A DNA stretch of 64,000 bases from Sinorhizobium sp. B11 (GTDB lineage: Bacteria; Pseudomonadota; Alphaproteobacteria; Rhizobiales; Rhizobiaceae): assembly GCA_039725955.1 (NCBI GenBank), contig CP091035.1:310001-374000 (forward strand), written 5' to 3'. A program made the translations under genes and the position numbers. Of this stretch, positions 9,547 to 17,113 are shown one piece after another; the first letter of the stretch is position 1; every line of letters starts with the position of its first letter. The notes below the pieces were generated by a model. That model was not told where the DNA came from and did not search any database. It was given only the letters and a program-made list of their open reading frames with translations.

Positions 9547-9759
9547 TCAACGCGCCCCGAACGAGGGATCGAGAAGCCTTCGTATCGCCGGAGGCGGACT
9601 AAAAAGCGGATGATCGGGCTTCGGGTCCGCGCCGGTCGAGAAAACTGCCAGCGACCTTTCCATAAGATGCCCTTTGTCATAAGATGTGATCATCACCAGC
9701 AAACTTATCGTTGGCGCTGATGACTGAGTGTTCATACGTGCACCCGCTGACCGAACAGG

Positions 9760-9972
9760 ATGGGGTGCCTCGTGCTTGCTGAACATTTACCCTCTGCATT
9801 CCAGACCTTGCATCAGCATGCGAGACGCTACGCGAAGACGGAGGCTGATGCTGCTCGTCTTGCAGAGCGTGCGCTACAAACACTTGCAAACGATCCGACC
9901 CTTCTGGATGACCCCGATTTCGAGAAAGTATTGTTTGCTCTCGTTCAACGAATTGCCCAGCAACGTGAATGA
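9760..9972 (+). CDS. Small hypothetical helical protein
   Basis: 70 residues, rich in Ala/Leu/Arg helices (LHQHARRYAKTEADAARLAERALQ). The first 40 residues loosely resemble the start of sigma-like or PhyR-like domains, but the protein stops early. A weak ribosome site precedes the ATG; a GTG at 9775 is an alternative. No promoter was recognised. Function unknown. Confidence 0.5.
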   Translation: MGCLVLAEHLPSAFQTLHQHARRYAKTEADAARLAERALQTLANDPTLLDDPDFEKVLFALVQRIAQQRE

Positions 9973-10158
9973 TTTCGCATGTCACCGGGCGCACGCACGT
10001 CGGTTGATGGCAGGGCAGATGGTGACTTCGAGGATCAGCCGCATCGACACGCTGGTTCACGCGCCGATGATCTGATGCCAGACGGTGACAGCTTAACCAG
10101 CCGTTCACAGACGTTCGCGTATTTCTCGGTTCGCAAAGCTCGCAACTTTGCAGGAGTC

Positions 10159-10196
10159 GATGAAAAAGGATCGTGCCGGCAGCGCGATCCTTTTTC
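10159..10196 (+). terminator. Rho-independent terminator
   Basis: AAAAAGGATCG / CGATCCTTTTT inverted repeat around a GC loop, with the T tract at 10190-10194. It ends whatever is transcribed from 9760 or from an sRNA in 9973-10158. Confidence 0.65.
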
Positions 10197-10225
10197 GTAA
10201 ATTACCTGTTCAAATAACTCGTCCC

Positions 10226-10474
10226 ATGGATCTCTCTCCCCCTCCCGCTTTCGCAGATCTGGCCGGCATTGCAGAGATCCACTGCCAAGACGAGGAGAAT
10301 GCAGCTCGATCCGCCCGTGTCGCTTCCGAGCTTATTTCAGAGAACCCCGCGTTGATCATAGGCGATGACATCATGCTTTCCATCGAGGAATTTATCAGCT
10401 ACCTCGCACAAGAGAAGAAGCGTTCAGAGCTTGCGACCTGGCGCGCCTCTCGCCCGGCAAAAAATCCCTCGTGA
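10226..10474 (+). CDS. Small hypothetical protein (IIGDDIM family)
   Basis: 82 residues, starting at MDLSPPPAFADLAG. I place the start after the terminator at 10159-10196; an upstream in-frame ATG at 10148 would read through that hairpin. Acidic and helical, with PALIIGDDIMLSIEEFISYLAQEKK in the middle. A 53-bp stretch here (10341-10393) recurs at 11415-11467 at about 75% identity, so a second, shorter copy exists downstream. Function unknown. Confidence 0.55.
   Translation: MDLSPPPAFADLAGIAEIHCQDEENAARSARVASELISENPALIIGDDIMLSIEEFISYLAQEKKRSELATWRASRPAKNPS
10341..10393 (+). repeat. Diverged direct repeat, copy 1
   Basis: 53 bp matching 11415-11467 at 40 of 53 positions (counted by eye). Both copies encode a [LM]IIGxDIML..EEF peptide, so this is an old gene-level duplication. 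Confidence 0.55.
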
Positions 10475-11414
10475 TTCTTTGATTTTGGAGTGCTTGGGGC
10501 AGGGTTAAGCCTGATGGGCAACTTGTCCGGCGGGGTTCGCCCGAACGATAGTCTCGCGCCGGCTCTACCTTAGGACCAGTCGACGCCACACCCAACGGTC
10601 GCTGGTGGGCGGGGCCGGCGCTTCGATAATCAGGCGGTACGCATGGCGTTAACCTAGCCAAAACTTTTCATCCGAGAGTGCTGGAAAAGCTTCGCTCGTT
10701 CCATAAATCTCTTCTGCTGAAGAGCCCTCAGTTGGAGAGCAGCTGTTCGCCTGACCCTGATACGCTGCTCTTCTGAAAACCCGCCGCAAACCCCGGCGGG
10801 TTTTCTTTTCTCGCTATGCCGCCAGCTGCCAGGCTGTCCGTGGACGCGCGATCGTCCGAATAATTGGCGCCCCGATCTTCGCAACTCCGGTCGATTGCAG
10901 AGGTGTCGCAGGAGCAGATTGTCGAGAGGGGACGCCCTTGAGAGGACTATGCGCCCGTTCTCGTAGAAGCCCGCATGGCCATTCTTCGCCGTCTGCCCGG
11001 CAGTATGGGTTTGAGCCGCATCGAACCCATGAAGCTGTGGCAAGGGGCATCACGTCACAGCAACGGCACCATATTCTTCGCGGCCTTTTGCAAGGTGCTA
11101 GGCAGCAAGGTTCCAAAAGCAATGGAAGTCATCGGCTTTTTGCTGATGCGTCGACCGTAGCGACGCTCTCGGCCATTCTAGCCTAGCCGATGTTCCGAGC
11201 GGGCCGGTGCGATGACCAGTGGTAGATCTCTTGATCGGCAAAGCCAGCTGCAATTAGCTCAGGAGCGCAATACTTCGTGTAGCTAGTGAAGCTGGTGTGG
11301 CCGCGGTCGCCGTACTGCATTGAAATCTGCCCGGATCGAGCTGCCTTCGAGGTCAATAACAGGCTGCCTGAGATTCAGCTCAACTTGCTCTTTTTGCTTC
11401 TGAACTGGTAGTGC
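10475..11414. other. Long intergenic stretch with a terminator
   Basis: No convincing protein gene in 940 bases. It carries the strong hairpin at 10776-10810, so an sRNA ending there (roughly 10640-10810) is possible, but I could not identify its promoter. Confidence 0.4.
10776..10810 (+). terminator. Rho-independent terminator
   Basis: AAAACCCGCCG (10776-10786) pairs with CGGCGGGTTTT (10794-10804), followed by CTTTTC. No protein gene ends nearby on the plus strand, which is why an sRNA is suspected. Confidence 0.7.
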
Positions 11415-11467
11415 AGAATCCCGTAATGATCATTGGCATCGACATCATGCTTTTGCTTGAGGAATTC
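11415..11467 (+). repeat. Diverged direct repeat, copy 2 (remnant of the 10226 gene family)
   Basis: Encodes VMIIGIDIMLLLEEF in a frame starting near 11411. After about 25 residues the similarity to copy 1 is lost and the remaining reading frame overlaps a promoter and sRNA, so this copy is probably a truncated remnant. Confidence 0.5.
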
Positions 11468-11508
11468 GTTGATAGATTACAGATGAAGCCACTCCCTAAA
11501 AGACGGCT

Positions 11509-11533
11509 GGAACATTTTTGTTGCTTCCCGGTT
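11509..11533 (+). promoter_or_regulatory. EcfG/RpoE2-type promoter for a candidate sRNA
   Basis: GGAAC 11509-11513, 17-nt spacer, GTT 11531-11533. No protein gene follows within range; a structured stretch and a terminator do. Confidence 0.72.
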
Positions 11534-11539
11534 AAAAGG

Positions 11540-11644
11540 TCGGATCGTGCGGCAAGTCACCCAGGCTCTGCGTCCCAGCAGCGTCGCGCGATCCGCTCCC
11601 TGTTGTTCCCCCAAAAACTAGCCCGCTTCGGCGGGCGCCTTTTC
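11540..11644 (+). ncRNA. Candidate stress-induced sRNA A
   Basis: About 105 nt between an EcfG-type promoter and a terminator. At the predicted 5' end CGGATCG (11541-11547) can pair with CGATCCG (11589-11595). Then comes a single-stranded, C-rich stretch (TGTTGTTCCCCC), then the terminator GCCCGC-TTCG-GCGGGC followed by T residues at 11621-11643. There is no reading frame with a ribosome site. The layout (stem, unpaired C-rich window, terminator) is that of a trans-acting sRNA. I cannot match it to a named alphaproteobacterial sRNA family. Confidence 0.55.
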
Positions 11645-11844
11645 GCTCACGGTTCGCGTTTGCAAGATATGCCAGTGGTGCTTTCCTCTCAAAAGAGCAC
11701 AGCGATGAAATTGCTCTGGGCGGGAGCGCAGCCGGGTTGGCTTGTTACTTCCGTCACGAGAACGAGTTTATGCGGCGCTTTGTGACAACGACGTCTTAAT
11801 AGAGAGGGTGATGATCAGGGGACCGAAAATCGCGCAGATTTTAG

Positions 11845-11869
11845 GGAACTTTTACTGATGGGTTGCGTT
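11845..11869 (+). promoter_or_regulatory. EcfG/RpoE2-type promoter for a candidate sRNA
   Basis: GGAAC 11845-11849, 17-nt spacer, GTT 11867-11869. A short hairpin-rich stretch with a terminator follows at once. Confidence 0.72.
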
Positions 11870-11875
11870 GAGGGC

Positions 11876-11946
11876 GCGGGAATCAGTGCGCTGTTTCTCG
11901 CTTTTCCAGTACGCACTCGACTTGCCCCGCCTCGCGGGGCTTTTTC
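11876..11946 (+). ncRNA. Candidate stress-induced sRNA B
   Basis: About 70 nt. AGTGCG (11885-11890) pairs with CGCACT (11912-11917), enclosing a pyrimidine-rich loop (CTGTTTCTCGCTTTTCC). A strong terminator follows: GCCCCGC 11924-11930, loop, GCGGGGC 11934-11940, five T. The pyrimidine-rich loop could face Shine-Dalgarno regions. No coding potential seen. Confidence 0.58.
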
Positions 11947-11974
11947 TCGTAGATGACCAAATCAATGGATCAAT

Positions 11975-12244
11975 ATGCCAATTAATGATTATGATAGAGC
12001 GTTGTTCAACCGTGTTTGGGCGGCCGGCGTCAAAGCAATCAAAGAAAACCGGATTTCTGCACTTATTCAGGTTGCACTGGAGACGCCAACGTTAGACGAA
12101 TATCAAAATGCTTTCGGCCAGCGTATGACCGATATGATCAAGGTTGTGCAACTCGGGATCTCGCGGCTCCAGGCCAACGGTCAGATTGGGGAGAAATTCG
12201 TTGCCAACCTCCCGCGATCAACGGTTCGCGCCAGCTCGCGATGA
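11975..12244 (+). CDS. Small hypothetical helical protein
   Basis: 89 residues: MPINDYDRALFNRVWAAG, then helices (KAIKENRISALIQVALETPTLDEYQ, MTDMIKVVQLGISRLQ). No signal peptide, TM or known motif. It starts just after the sRNA B terminator; no clear ribosome site. AT content is higher than its neighbours, hinting at transfer. Function unknown. Confidence 0.5.
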   Translation: MPINDYDRALFNRVWAAGVKAIKENRISALIQVALETPTLDEYQNAFGQRMTDMIKVVQLGISRLQANGQIGEKFVANLPRSTVRASSR

Positions 12245-12500
12245 TGAGGCGATGGCGATAGACATCGTCACTGACGAACAAAATAACGGTTCCTCATCAG
12301 CCTGGGGAAAAACTCGCATTTTTTCAGTCGATGCACCCTGATATTGCGATCGCGGGGCCGTTTCCCGATTCAGGTTGCGCATGCACGGGGGTCGCGATGG
12401 ACCGTTGCCACGAAGTCCCGAGGTTCAGCTGTTTTTTCACCGCCAGGTCCATAGTGGCGGCACGAAGGTGGCGGTCGAAGGCAGGGCGTCATCTGGCTGC

Positions 12501-13556
12501 TCAGGGAAGACGCCTGAGACTGCCGGCGATCCTTTCCAAAGACGGAAGTTCAATCGTCAGGCGCAGTCCGTCTGGGCTCCATTGCCGTCTAATCTTGCCC
12601 CCGAGCTGGTTTTCGATGACAGCGGCAAGTAAAATATTGCCAAACCCTCGCCCCAACCTCGTCGACGGTACCGGTCGTCCTTCTTCCTTCCAAACCAGCG
12701 AAATGCCCTCGCCCACGCAGTTCCAACTAACCCGGAGCGCGCCCCTTTCGAGAGCCAGCGATCCATGAACGGCTGCATTGACCGCCAATTCGTGAATAGC
12801 AAGCCCGAGCGGCTGGACGGATGCCGCTGCCACCATCACAGCGGGGCCAAGGACTTCGATCTTTTCCGCGCCGAAGACTTCGGTCTGCGTACGTACGATA
12901 TCGGCGAGCGGCACCCTTTTCCAACCATTGTCGGCCAGAAGCATGTGAATGCGCGAAAGCGCTTGTATCCGTCGCTGCACGGCCGTGGAATAGACCTTCA
13001 CATCGTCGGCCTTCGATAGCCGGACGATGCTGTCGACGATGGCTAGAACGTTTTTCGTGCGGTGATCGATCTCCAGCAGGAGGCGGCGTTCGGCTTCTTC
13101 GAAAGCCTGCACGCGCCGATAATTTGTGACGTCAACCTGGGACGCGAAGACGAAGGCCAGTTGCCCTTGCTCGTCGCGAAGCGGGCTCAGGTGGAGCTCA
13201 TTCCAGAAGGGCGTCCCATCCTTTTTGTAGTTGAGAATTTCGACGGTGGCCTCTCTCTCGGCCGTGATCGCATCGCGAATTGCGGCAACTGCCGCGCGCG
13301 CAGTTCCTTCCCCCTGGAGGAACCGACAGTTTCGTCCCAGAACCTCCTCCGAAGCATAGCCCGTAAGCTCCAGGAATGCGTCATTAGCGAGAACGAGCGG
13401 AAAATCGTCCTGTATGGCGTCTGCAACCACCATCGGCACGCGCGCGCGCCTGAAGGCGAACGCCGACAGTGCCAGCCTGTCGGTGAAGCCCTGTCGGGAC
13501 GGGGCGGCGGGAAGGTCGCCGCTGATGTGGGACGAATGCGGATCGGACACGCTCAC
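12501..13556 (-). CDS. LOV-domain HWE-family histidine kinase
   Basis: 351 residues, soluble. The LOV/PAS domain (about residues 35-145) has the flavin-binding GRNCRFLQG motif; Cys77 is the residue that forms the light-dependent flavin adduct. The kinase part has an HWE/HisKA_2-type H-box with His165 in EIDHRTKNVLAIV, an N-box IHELAVNAAVHGSL (His255, Asn260), the W-x-E signature (Trp289, Glu291) and a short G box. Kinases of this class usually feed PhyR in the alphaproteobacterial general stress response. This one is probably a blue-light sensor acting on PhyR or on single-domain regulators such as those at 4028 and 15515; the partner is an inference. Confidence 0.92.
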   Translation of the reverse strand: MSVSDPHSSHISGDLPAAPSRQGFTDRLALSAFAFRRARVPMVVADAIQDDFPLVLANDAFLELTGYASEEVLGRNCRFLQGEGTARAAVAAIRDAITAEREATVEILNYKKDGTPFWNELHLSPLRDEQGQLAFVFASQVDVTNYRRVQAFEEAERRLLLEIDHRTKNVLAIVDSIVRLSKADDVKVYSTAVQRRIQALSRIHMLLADNGWKRVPLADIVRTQTEVFGAEKIEVLGPAVMVAAASVQPLGLAIHELAVNAAVHGSLALERGALRVSWNCVGEGISLVWKEEGRPVPSTRLGRGFGNILLAAVIENQLGGKIRRQWSPDGLRLTIELPSLERIAGSLRRLP

Positions 13557-13690
13557 CTCTAGATTTTCTTCAACAGCAAACGTGCCGTCTCGAAAATGGT
13601 TTCGGTAGGGGGGCAGGTTGGCACCGGCATCGGGCGACGCCGTCGAATCCGAGAAACCGGAGCGGGCTTGCCTCTCATCAGAGCGAGAGC

Positions 13691-13715
13691 GGAACCGAGG
13701 CGGGCCAGCCGAGTT
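13691..13715 (+). promoter_or_regulatory. EcfG/RpoE2-type promoter
   Basis: GGAAC 13691-13695, 17-nt spacer, GTT 13713-13715, 25 nt before the ATG at 13740. Confidence 0.8.
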
Positions 13716-13739
13716 GTTAATTGCAAAGGAGAACCGACG

Positions 13740-13970
13740 ATGTCGAACAACCCAATCCCCGATTCAGCCAAGTTGCCGCCCAAGTCCCTGATCGAGGACA
13801 GTCAGGACGATGAGCTGCCCGAAACCAACGTCGATGATCATCGCGCGCCGCCCGTCAACATGGGCAACAGCCGGCAGAGCAATGACGGCGTCACGCAAGC
13901 CGATCCTCAAACGGGCCGCGCCAACGCCAAGGGTCGCATGCCGGCGCCGCAGTTCTCGAACCGAAAGTGA
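13740..13970 (+). CDS. Small hydrophilic stress protein
   Basis: 76 residues, highly polar and probably disordered (SNNPIPDSAKLPPKSLIEDSQ, ETNVDDHRAPP, ending PAPQFSNRK). AAAGGAGA site before the ATG and a GSR promoter upstream. No known domain; composition like hydrophilin-type stress proteins, which is only a resemblance. A short frame at 13975-14151 just downstream is not convincing. Confidence 0.7.
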   Translation: MSNNPIPDSAKLPPKSLIEDSQDDELPETNVDDHRAPPVNMGNSRQSNDGVTQADPQTGRANAKGRMPAPQFSNRK

Positions 13971-14191
13971 CGCCATGGACGACAAGGACCGTTTTTCCGA
14001 GCCCGCAGAATTGCAAGCGGACGACACCGGCTCCCGCCGACGGCAAGCGCATTGGCCAAGCCGATGCGCATCGTTCCAAACGCAGCAGCCCCGGGCTTCG
14101 CGCTCCGCCGCAGCCGGCCGCATCGGATTAAGGGATCTGGTGGTCGTCTGATTAATCGTCTGAGTAAGCAGATAGCGGACATAAGCCTGTC

Positions 14192-14434
14192 ATGCCCGGA
14201 ACATCAAGATCAATCAGTATCTTCGCCTTCGATTTGAACGAGTACGGTCAACCCGTTCAGGCCTGGGAAACGGTCAGCGACGGCTCCGAGATTGATGCCA
14301 TCAAAGAGGCCAAGTCAGTTGCCCGCGCTTATGCGGGGGTCCTCGTCGCGCGCCGCGACGGTATTCCAGCCATCGGCCAGGAAGGAGATCCCGTTATCAT
14401 CTACCGCACGGGCAAGACGAACGGCTTCGACTGA
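14192..14434 (+). CDS. Small hypothetical protein
   Basis: 80 residues: ISIFAFDLNEYGQPVQAWE, then AKSVARAYAGVLVARRDG and GDPVIIYRTGKTNGFD. It follows a recurring rhizobial pattern of a short alpha/beta protein ending in VIYxTGK..DFD. No signal peptide, weak ribosome site. Function unknown; it lies among stress genes. Confidence 0.65.
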   Translation: MPGTSRSISIFAFDLNEYGQPVQAWETVSDGSEIDAIKEAKSVARAYAGVLVARRDGIPAIGQEGDPVIIYRTGKTNGFD

Positions 14435-14748
14435 GGGATGAATAAGGGGCGCGGGCTTTTGCGTGGGACCGCCGCAGACAAGACCCCGGCAACGCCGGAA
14501 GCTTTCTCGCCGCCTTCAACGACATCAGCCCGGGGCAACGCCAAATTGCGCGCCATGCCGATGACCATGGGCTCCGCCATGGCAATGTCGGCGGTCGAAG
14601 ATCTCCCCGATCCTATCCCTCCGTTGCAAGAGAACGTGAAACCTGCCGTCCGCTATGTGTAGGTTCATGGGGCGCGAGCCTCGCGTCGCTTGGCATCAGG
14701 CAGCTCGACGCAGCCACTCCTTCAAGCACTCGTGTCAACTCCCTAAGA
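14435..14748. other. Intergenic stretch with possible decayed coding
   Basis: One plus frame reads FLAAFNDISPGQRQIARHADDHG around 14500-14570, and another ends AVEDLPDPIPPLQENVK at 14662. The two could be halves of one small frameshifted gene. Not strong enough for a gene call. Confidence 0.3.
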
Positions 14749-14979
14749 TCAATCCGGCCCCGGCTCGCAACTTTCGTCATTGAGTGAAGGAAGGAACGAA
14801 ATCACATCTCGTCTGTCACGCTCGGGCAGCGATGCAATGCGCTCGCGCCAGAAAGTCGCGGCCTGTGAAGGGTCGCCATCCCAGTCTCGTGTCGAGGCGA
14901 GATTGTCGTCCATGACCGCGATGCGGCGGCCGCCAAGACGCCGATATTCATCGGCAAGCGCTTTCGATTCATTTTCCAT
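14749..14979 (-). CDS. Small hypothetical protein
   Basis: 76 residues: ALADEYRRLGGRRIAVMDDNLASTRDWDGDPSQAATFWRE, then IASLPERDRRDVISFLPSL. It matches a small rhizobial family with an EY.RLGGRR..MDDN start and a W...P..A..FW middle. GAGGATGAA precedes the ATG. Soluble; no known function. Confidence 0.7.
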   Translation of the reverse strand: MENESKALADEYRRLGGRRIAVMDDNLASTRDWDGDPSQAATFWRERIASLPERDRRDVISFLPSLNDESCEPGPD

Positions 14980-15021
14980 TTCATCCTCATGTCAGCATGA
15001 GATCGGTGGATTTCAAAAACG

Positions 15022-15055
15022 ATAAAACCCGCCGATGACACGGCGGGTTCTTTTG
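15022..15055 (-). terminator. Rho-independent terminator
   Basis: AACCCGCCG (15026-15034) pairs with CGGCGGGTT (15041-15049), flanked by A and T runs, so it can work in both directions. It lies just after the CsbD gene. Confidence 0.75.
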
Positions 15056-15074
15056 GTCGACTAGCTCGGCCAGA

Positions 15075-15266
15075 TCAGGCTCGGTCAACGACGTTTTTGA
15101 CAGCGTCCTTGGCTTTGCCCTTGGCCTGCTGGGCATCGCCTTTTGCTTCCTGCGCCAAGCCTTTGGCCTGCATATCCTCGTCGTTTAAAGCGTCGCCCAC
15201 GCCCTGGCGGACCTTGCCGGCCACTTCGTTTGCCTTGCCGCCTACCTTGTCAGCTGTGCTGCCCAT
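15075..15266 (-). CDS. CsbD-family stress protein
   Basis: 63 residues starting MGSTADKVGGKANEVAGKVRQ, with repeated K-G-x-A/QEAKGDAQQAKGKAKDAVK units typical of CsbD/YjbJ. The start is chosen by a GGAG site and by family length; the longer in-frame extension to 15446 crosses the promoter. CsbD-like proteins are hydrophilic, abundant under stress and of unknown mechanism. Promoter at 15303-15327 and terminator downstream complete the unit. Confidence 0.92.
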   Translation of the reverse strand: MGSTADKVGGKANEVAGKVRQGVGDALNDEDMQAKGLAQEAKGDAQQAKGKAKDAVKNVVDRA

Positions 15267-15302
15267 GTCGAAATCTCCATTGATAACTTGCAACACGGTC
15301 GA

Positions 15303-15327
15303 AACGGCCAATTCCGCAAATCGTTCC
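15303..15327 (-). promoter_or_regulatory. EcfG/RpoE2-type promoter
   Basis: Minus strand: GGAAC 15327-15323, 17-nt spacer, GTT 15305-15303, 36 nt before the CsbD start. Confidence 0.8.
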
Positions 15328-15514
15328 TGAGCGATCGCGCCGCGATAAACCGGCGCGCTGGACTGAAGCCCAAGCATGCCAGGAGCAGGTATGGTTGAAC
15401 CATCGGCCCGTTGTTCACCCTTTTGCCAGACCTCGGTTGCAATCAAGCAAGCGTGATGCGCCTCGACATTCGGCTGGCGACTTCTATCTCATCGGGTCCA
15501 CTTGGAGGAGTTGC

Positions 15515-15874
15515 ATGCGGGTTCTGATAGTTGAAGACGAGTCCATCATTGCGCTGGAGCTCGAACGCATCGTGGCCGATGCGGGATACCGTCCGATCGG
15601 CCCGGTTTCCACGGTCGAACAGGCGCTTGCACAAGCGCCGAGAGCGCATGTGGCGCTGGTCGATCTTGGCCTTGCGGACGGATCGAGCGGCGCCTCGCTT
15701 GCTCGTCGTCTGATCGATCGATTTCATATGAAGGTCGTTTTCGTAACCGCAAGTCCAACCGAGGTCGGCAACGGGTTGGCCGGATCGGTGGCGGTCATTG
15801 CCAAACCCTTTACGGACGAAAGCATCCGGGCGGGCCTTGCGATGGCTGCGCGTCAAGCCGATCCCGCTCATTGA
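15515..15874 (+). CDS. Single-domain response regulator
   Basis: 119 residues, receiver only. Acidic pocket VEDES, phospho-acceptor Asp in ALVDLGLADG, switch Thr/Ser in VVFVTASPTE, and the conserved Lys in VIAKPF. Starts at MRVLIVEDE after GGAGGAG. Paralogous to the regulator at 4028 (same MRVLIVEDE start and LADG..G pattern). Likely partner of HWE-type kinases and possibly a modulator of the PhyR relay; this is inferred from family and context. Confidence 0.9.
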   Translation: MRVLIVEDESIIALELERIVADAGYRPIGPVSTVEQALAQAPRAHVALVDLGLADGSSGASLARRLIDRFHMKVVFVTASPTEVGNGLAGSVAVIAKPFTDESIRAGLAMAARQADPAH

Positions 15875-15887
15875 ACCTGCACCGTCC

Positions 15888-15912
15888 GGAACAATCTTTG
15901 TTTCAGCGTGTT
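15888..15912 (+). promoter_or_regulatory. EcfG/RpoE2-type promoter
   Basis: GGAAC 15888-15892, 17-nt spacer, GTT 15910-15912, beginning 14 nt after the response regulator's stop and pointing into a gene-free, hairpin-rich gap. Confidence 0.65.
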
Positions 15913-15914
15913 TT

Positions 15915-16038
15915 CTTGCTGGCGCGGCAGCCATGCTCTCCAGCAAGGGTTTGACCGCTCTCCAGCGGTCGCCGCGTCCACTCTACATGCCAGCCTCCCC
16001 GGGTTGCACCCAAGACCGGGGATGTCCTGGGAGTTTGT
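15915..16038 (+). ncRNA. Candidate stress-induced sRNA C
   Basis: Three successive perfect stems follow the promoter: CTTGCTGG 15915-15922 with CCAGCAAG 15940-15947; GACCGCT 15953-15959 with AGCGGTC 15964-15970; CCCCGG 15997-16002 with CCGGGG 16016-16021. No ribosome site or coding pattern. The 3' end is unclear because no strong T tract follows, so it might end within or antisense to the 3' end of the gene ending at 16040. Confidence 0.4.
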
Positions 16039-16039
16039 C

Positions 16040-17113
16040 TTAATAGCCTGTCATTTCCAGGTACCCTCTGCCCGATCGTGAGCCCTTCACGGTGATCGGA
16101 CCTTCCCAATAGGGAGTCGACGTCGCCATCCACGACTGGTCGTTAAGTGGTTCAGTCAGGACATCGAGGCCTTTTTCGGCGACACGAACGCGCCAGGCAA
16201 CCGGTACCTGCCGGCCTTGGACAAAGGCCTGGCGTATCGGATCCAATCTGATCGCGCCTGCCGGCAGCGGTTCAGGTTGGCCGTCGGGCGAAATCCACGT
16301 CGCGGACATGAAGCCTGCTTTCCCGTCGCGCAAACGGAAGGCCATGACCTTCTCGCCGCTGTCGAGGTGCAGCGAAAACCAGTCCCAGCCTGTTTGGTTG
16401 GCGGAAAGCGGCTGCGATGACCATTCCCTGTCCAGCCAGGCTTTGCCCGTCACGTTGATCTTGGAGCCCGCAATCGTAATGTCGCCATCGACATCGAAGA
16501 AAGGCTGTGAGTAATAGTAGCTTGCCTGACCTTCACCAGATTTGACCGAATATCCGTGATCGCCCTGGAGGACCAGGGCCTTTTCCGTCTTAAGGCCTAA
16601 GCTGAAGCTGAAGCCGTATCCGGCCGCGCTCAGCGAAAGTGTGCTCAGCAAATCGGCGTCGGGCGCTGACTTGGTGTCTTTCATCTGCCAATCGTCGATC
16701 CATGCTCGAAATGGTGCGGGCGTCACACCCGCCTGTCCGACACCACCACGGGCAAATTTTTCGGCAACGAATTGGCCCTTGTTCGCGGTCACCGCGGCAT
16801 GGCCGATCCAGACTTGCGGGTCAGCAAAGCCTTCCCGCTCGACCGGGGCGAGCGCCGAGCGAAACAGGGTCCATTGCGCGCCATACTGTTTCCCATCCTC
16901 GCCCTGCAGATTGGCTGTCACGTACCACCATTCGATCCGGTAGTCCGGATGCGGGCCATGGTCGGCTGGAAAGCTTAGCTGGTGGCCACGCTGAGGGACC
17001 GAAAAGCCGCGAGCGTCGGATCCAAGACCTGCAAATCCCTGCGGCCACGCGGCCGGCGGCGGCCATCCCGCCCCCAATACGACAAGAAGAATGGCATAGC
17101 TTCTAGCGTTCAT
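16040..17113 (-). CDS. AttH-type lipocalin-like secreted hydrolase of an ABC export system
   Basis: 357 residues. Signal peptide (SYAILLVVLGAGWPPPAAWPQ), then a CrtC/AttH (Lipocalin_9) double-barrel: FPADHGPHPDYRIEWWYVTANL, AVTANKGQFVAEKFARG and TGKAWLDREWSSQPL. The family includes carotenoid hydratases and the AttH component of Agrobacterium AttEFGH. It is the last gene of a three-gene operon; its start overlaps the permease by 11 nt. Periplasmic. The substrate is unknown. Confidence 0.88.
   Translation of the reverse strand: MNARSYAILLVVLGAGWPPPAAWPQGFAGLGSDARGFSVPQRGHQLSFPADHGPHPDYRIEWWYVTANLQGEDGKQYGAQWTLFRSALAPVEREGFADPQVWIGHAAVTANKGQFVAEKFARGGVGQAGVTPAPFRAWIDDWQMKDTKSAPDADLLSTLSLSAAGYGFSFSLGLKTEKALVLQGDHGYSVKSGEGQASYYYSQPFFDVDGDITIAGSKINVTGKAWLDREWSSQPLSANQTGWDWFSLHLDSGEKVMAFRLRDGKAGFMSATWISPDGQPEPLPAGAIRLDPIRQAFVQGRQVPVAWRVRVAEKGLDVLTEPLNDQSWMATSTPYWEGPITVKGSRSGRGYLEMTGY

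Noticed and set aside
13975..14151. 58-codon frame starting MDDKDRFSEPAELQ
   Set aside because: The first 25 codons look plausible, but the rest is Arg/Ser-rich and the better continuation is in another frame; not enough to call a gene.
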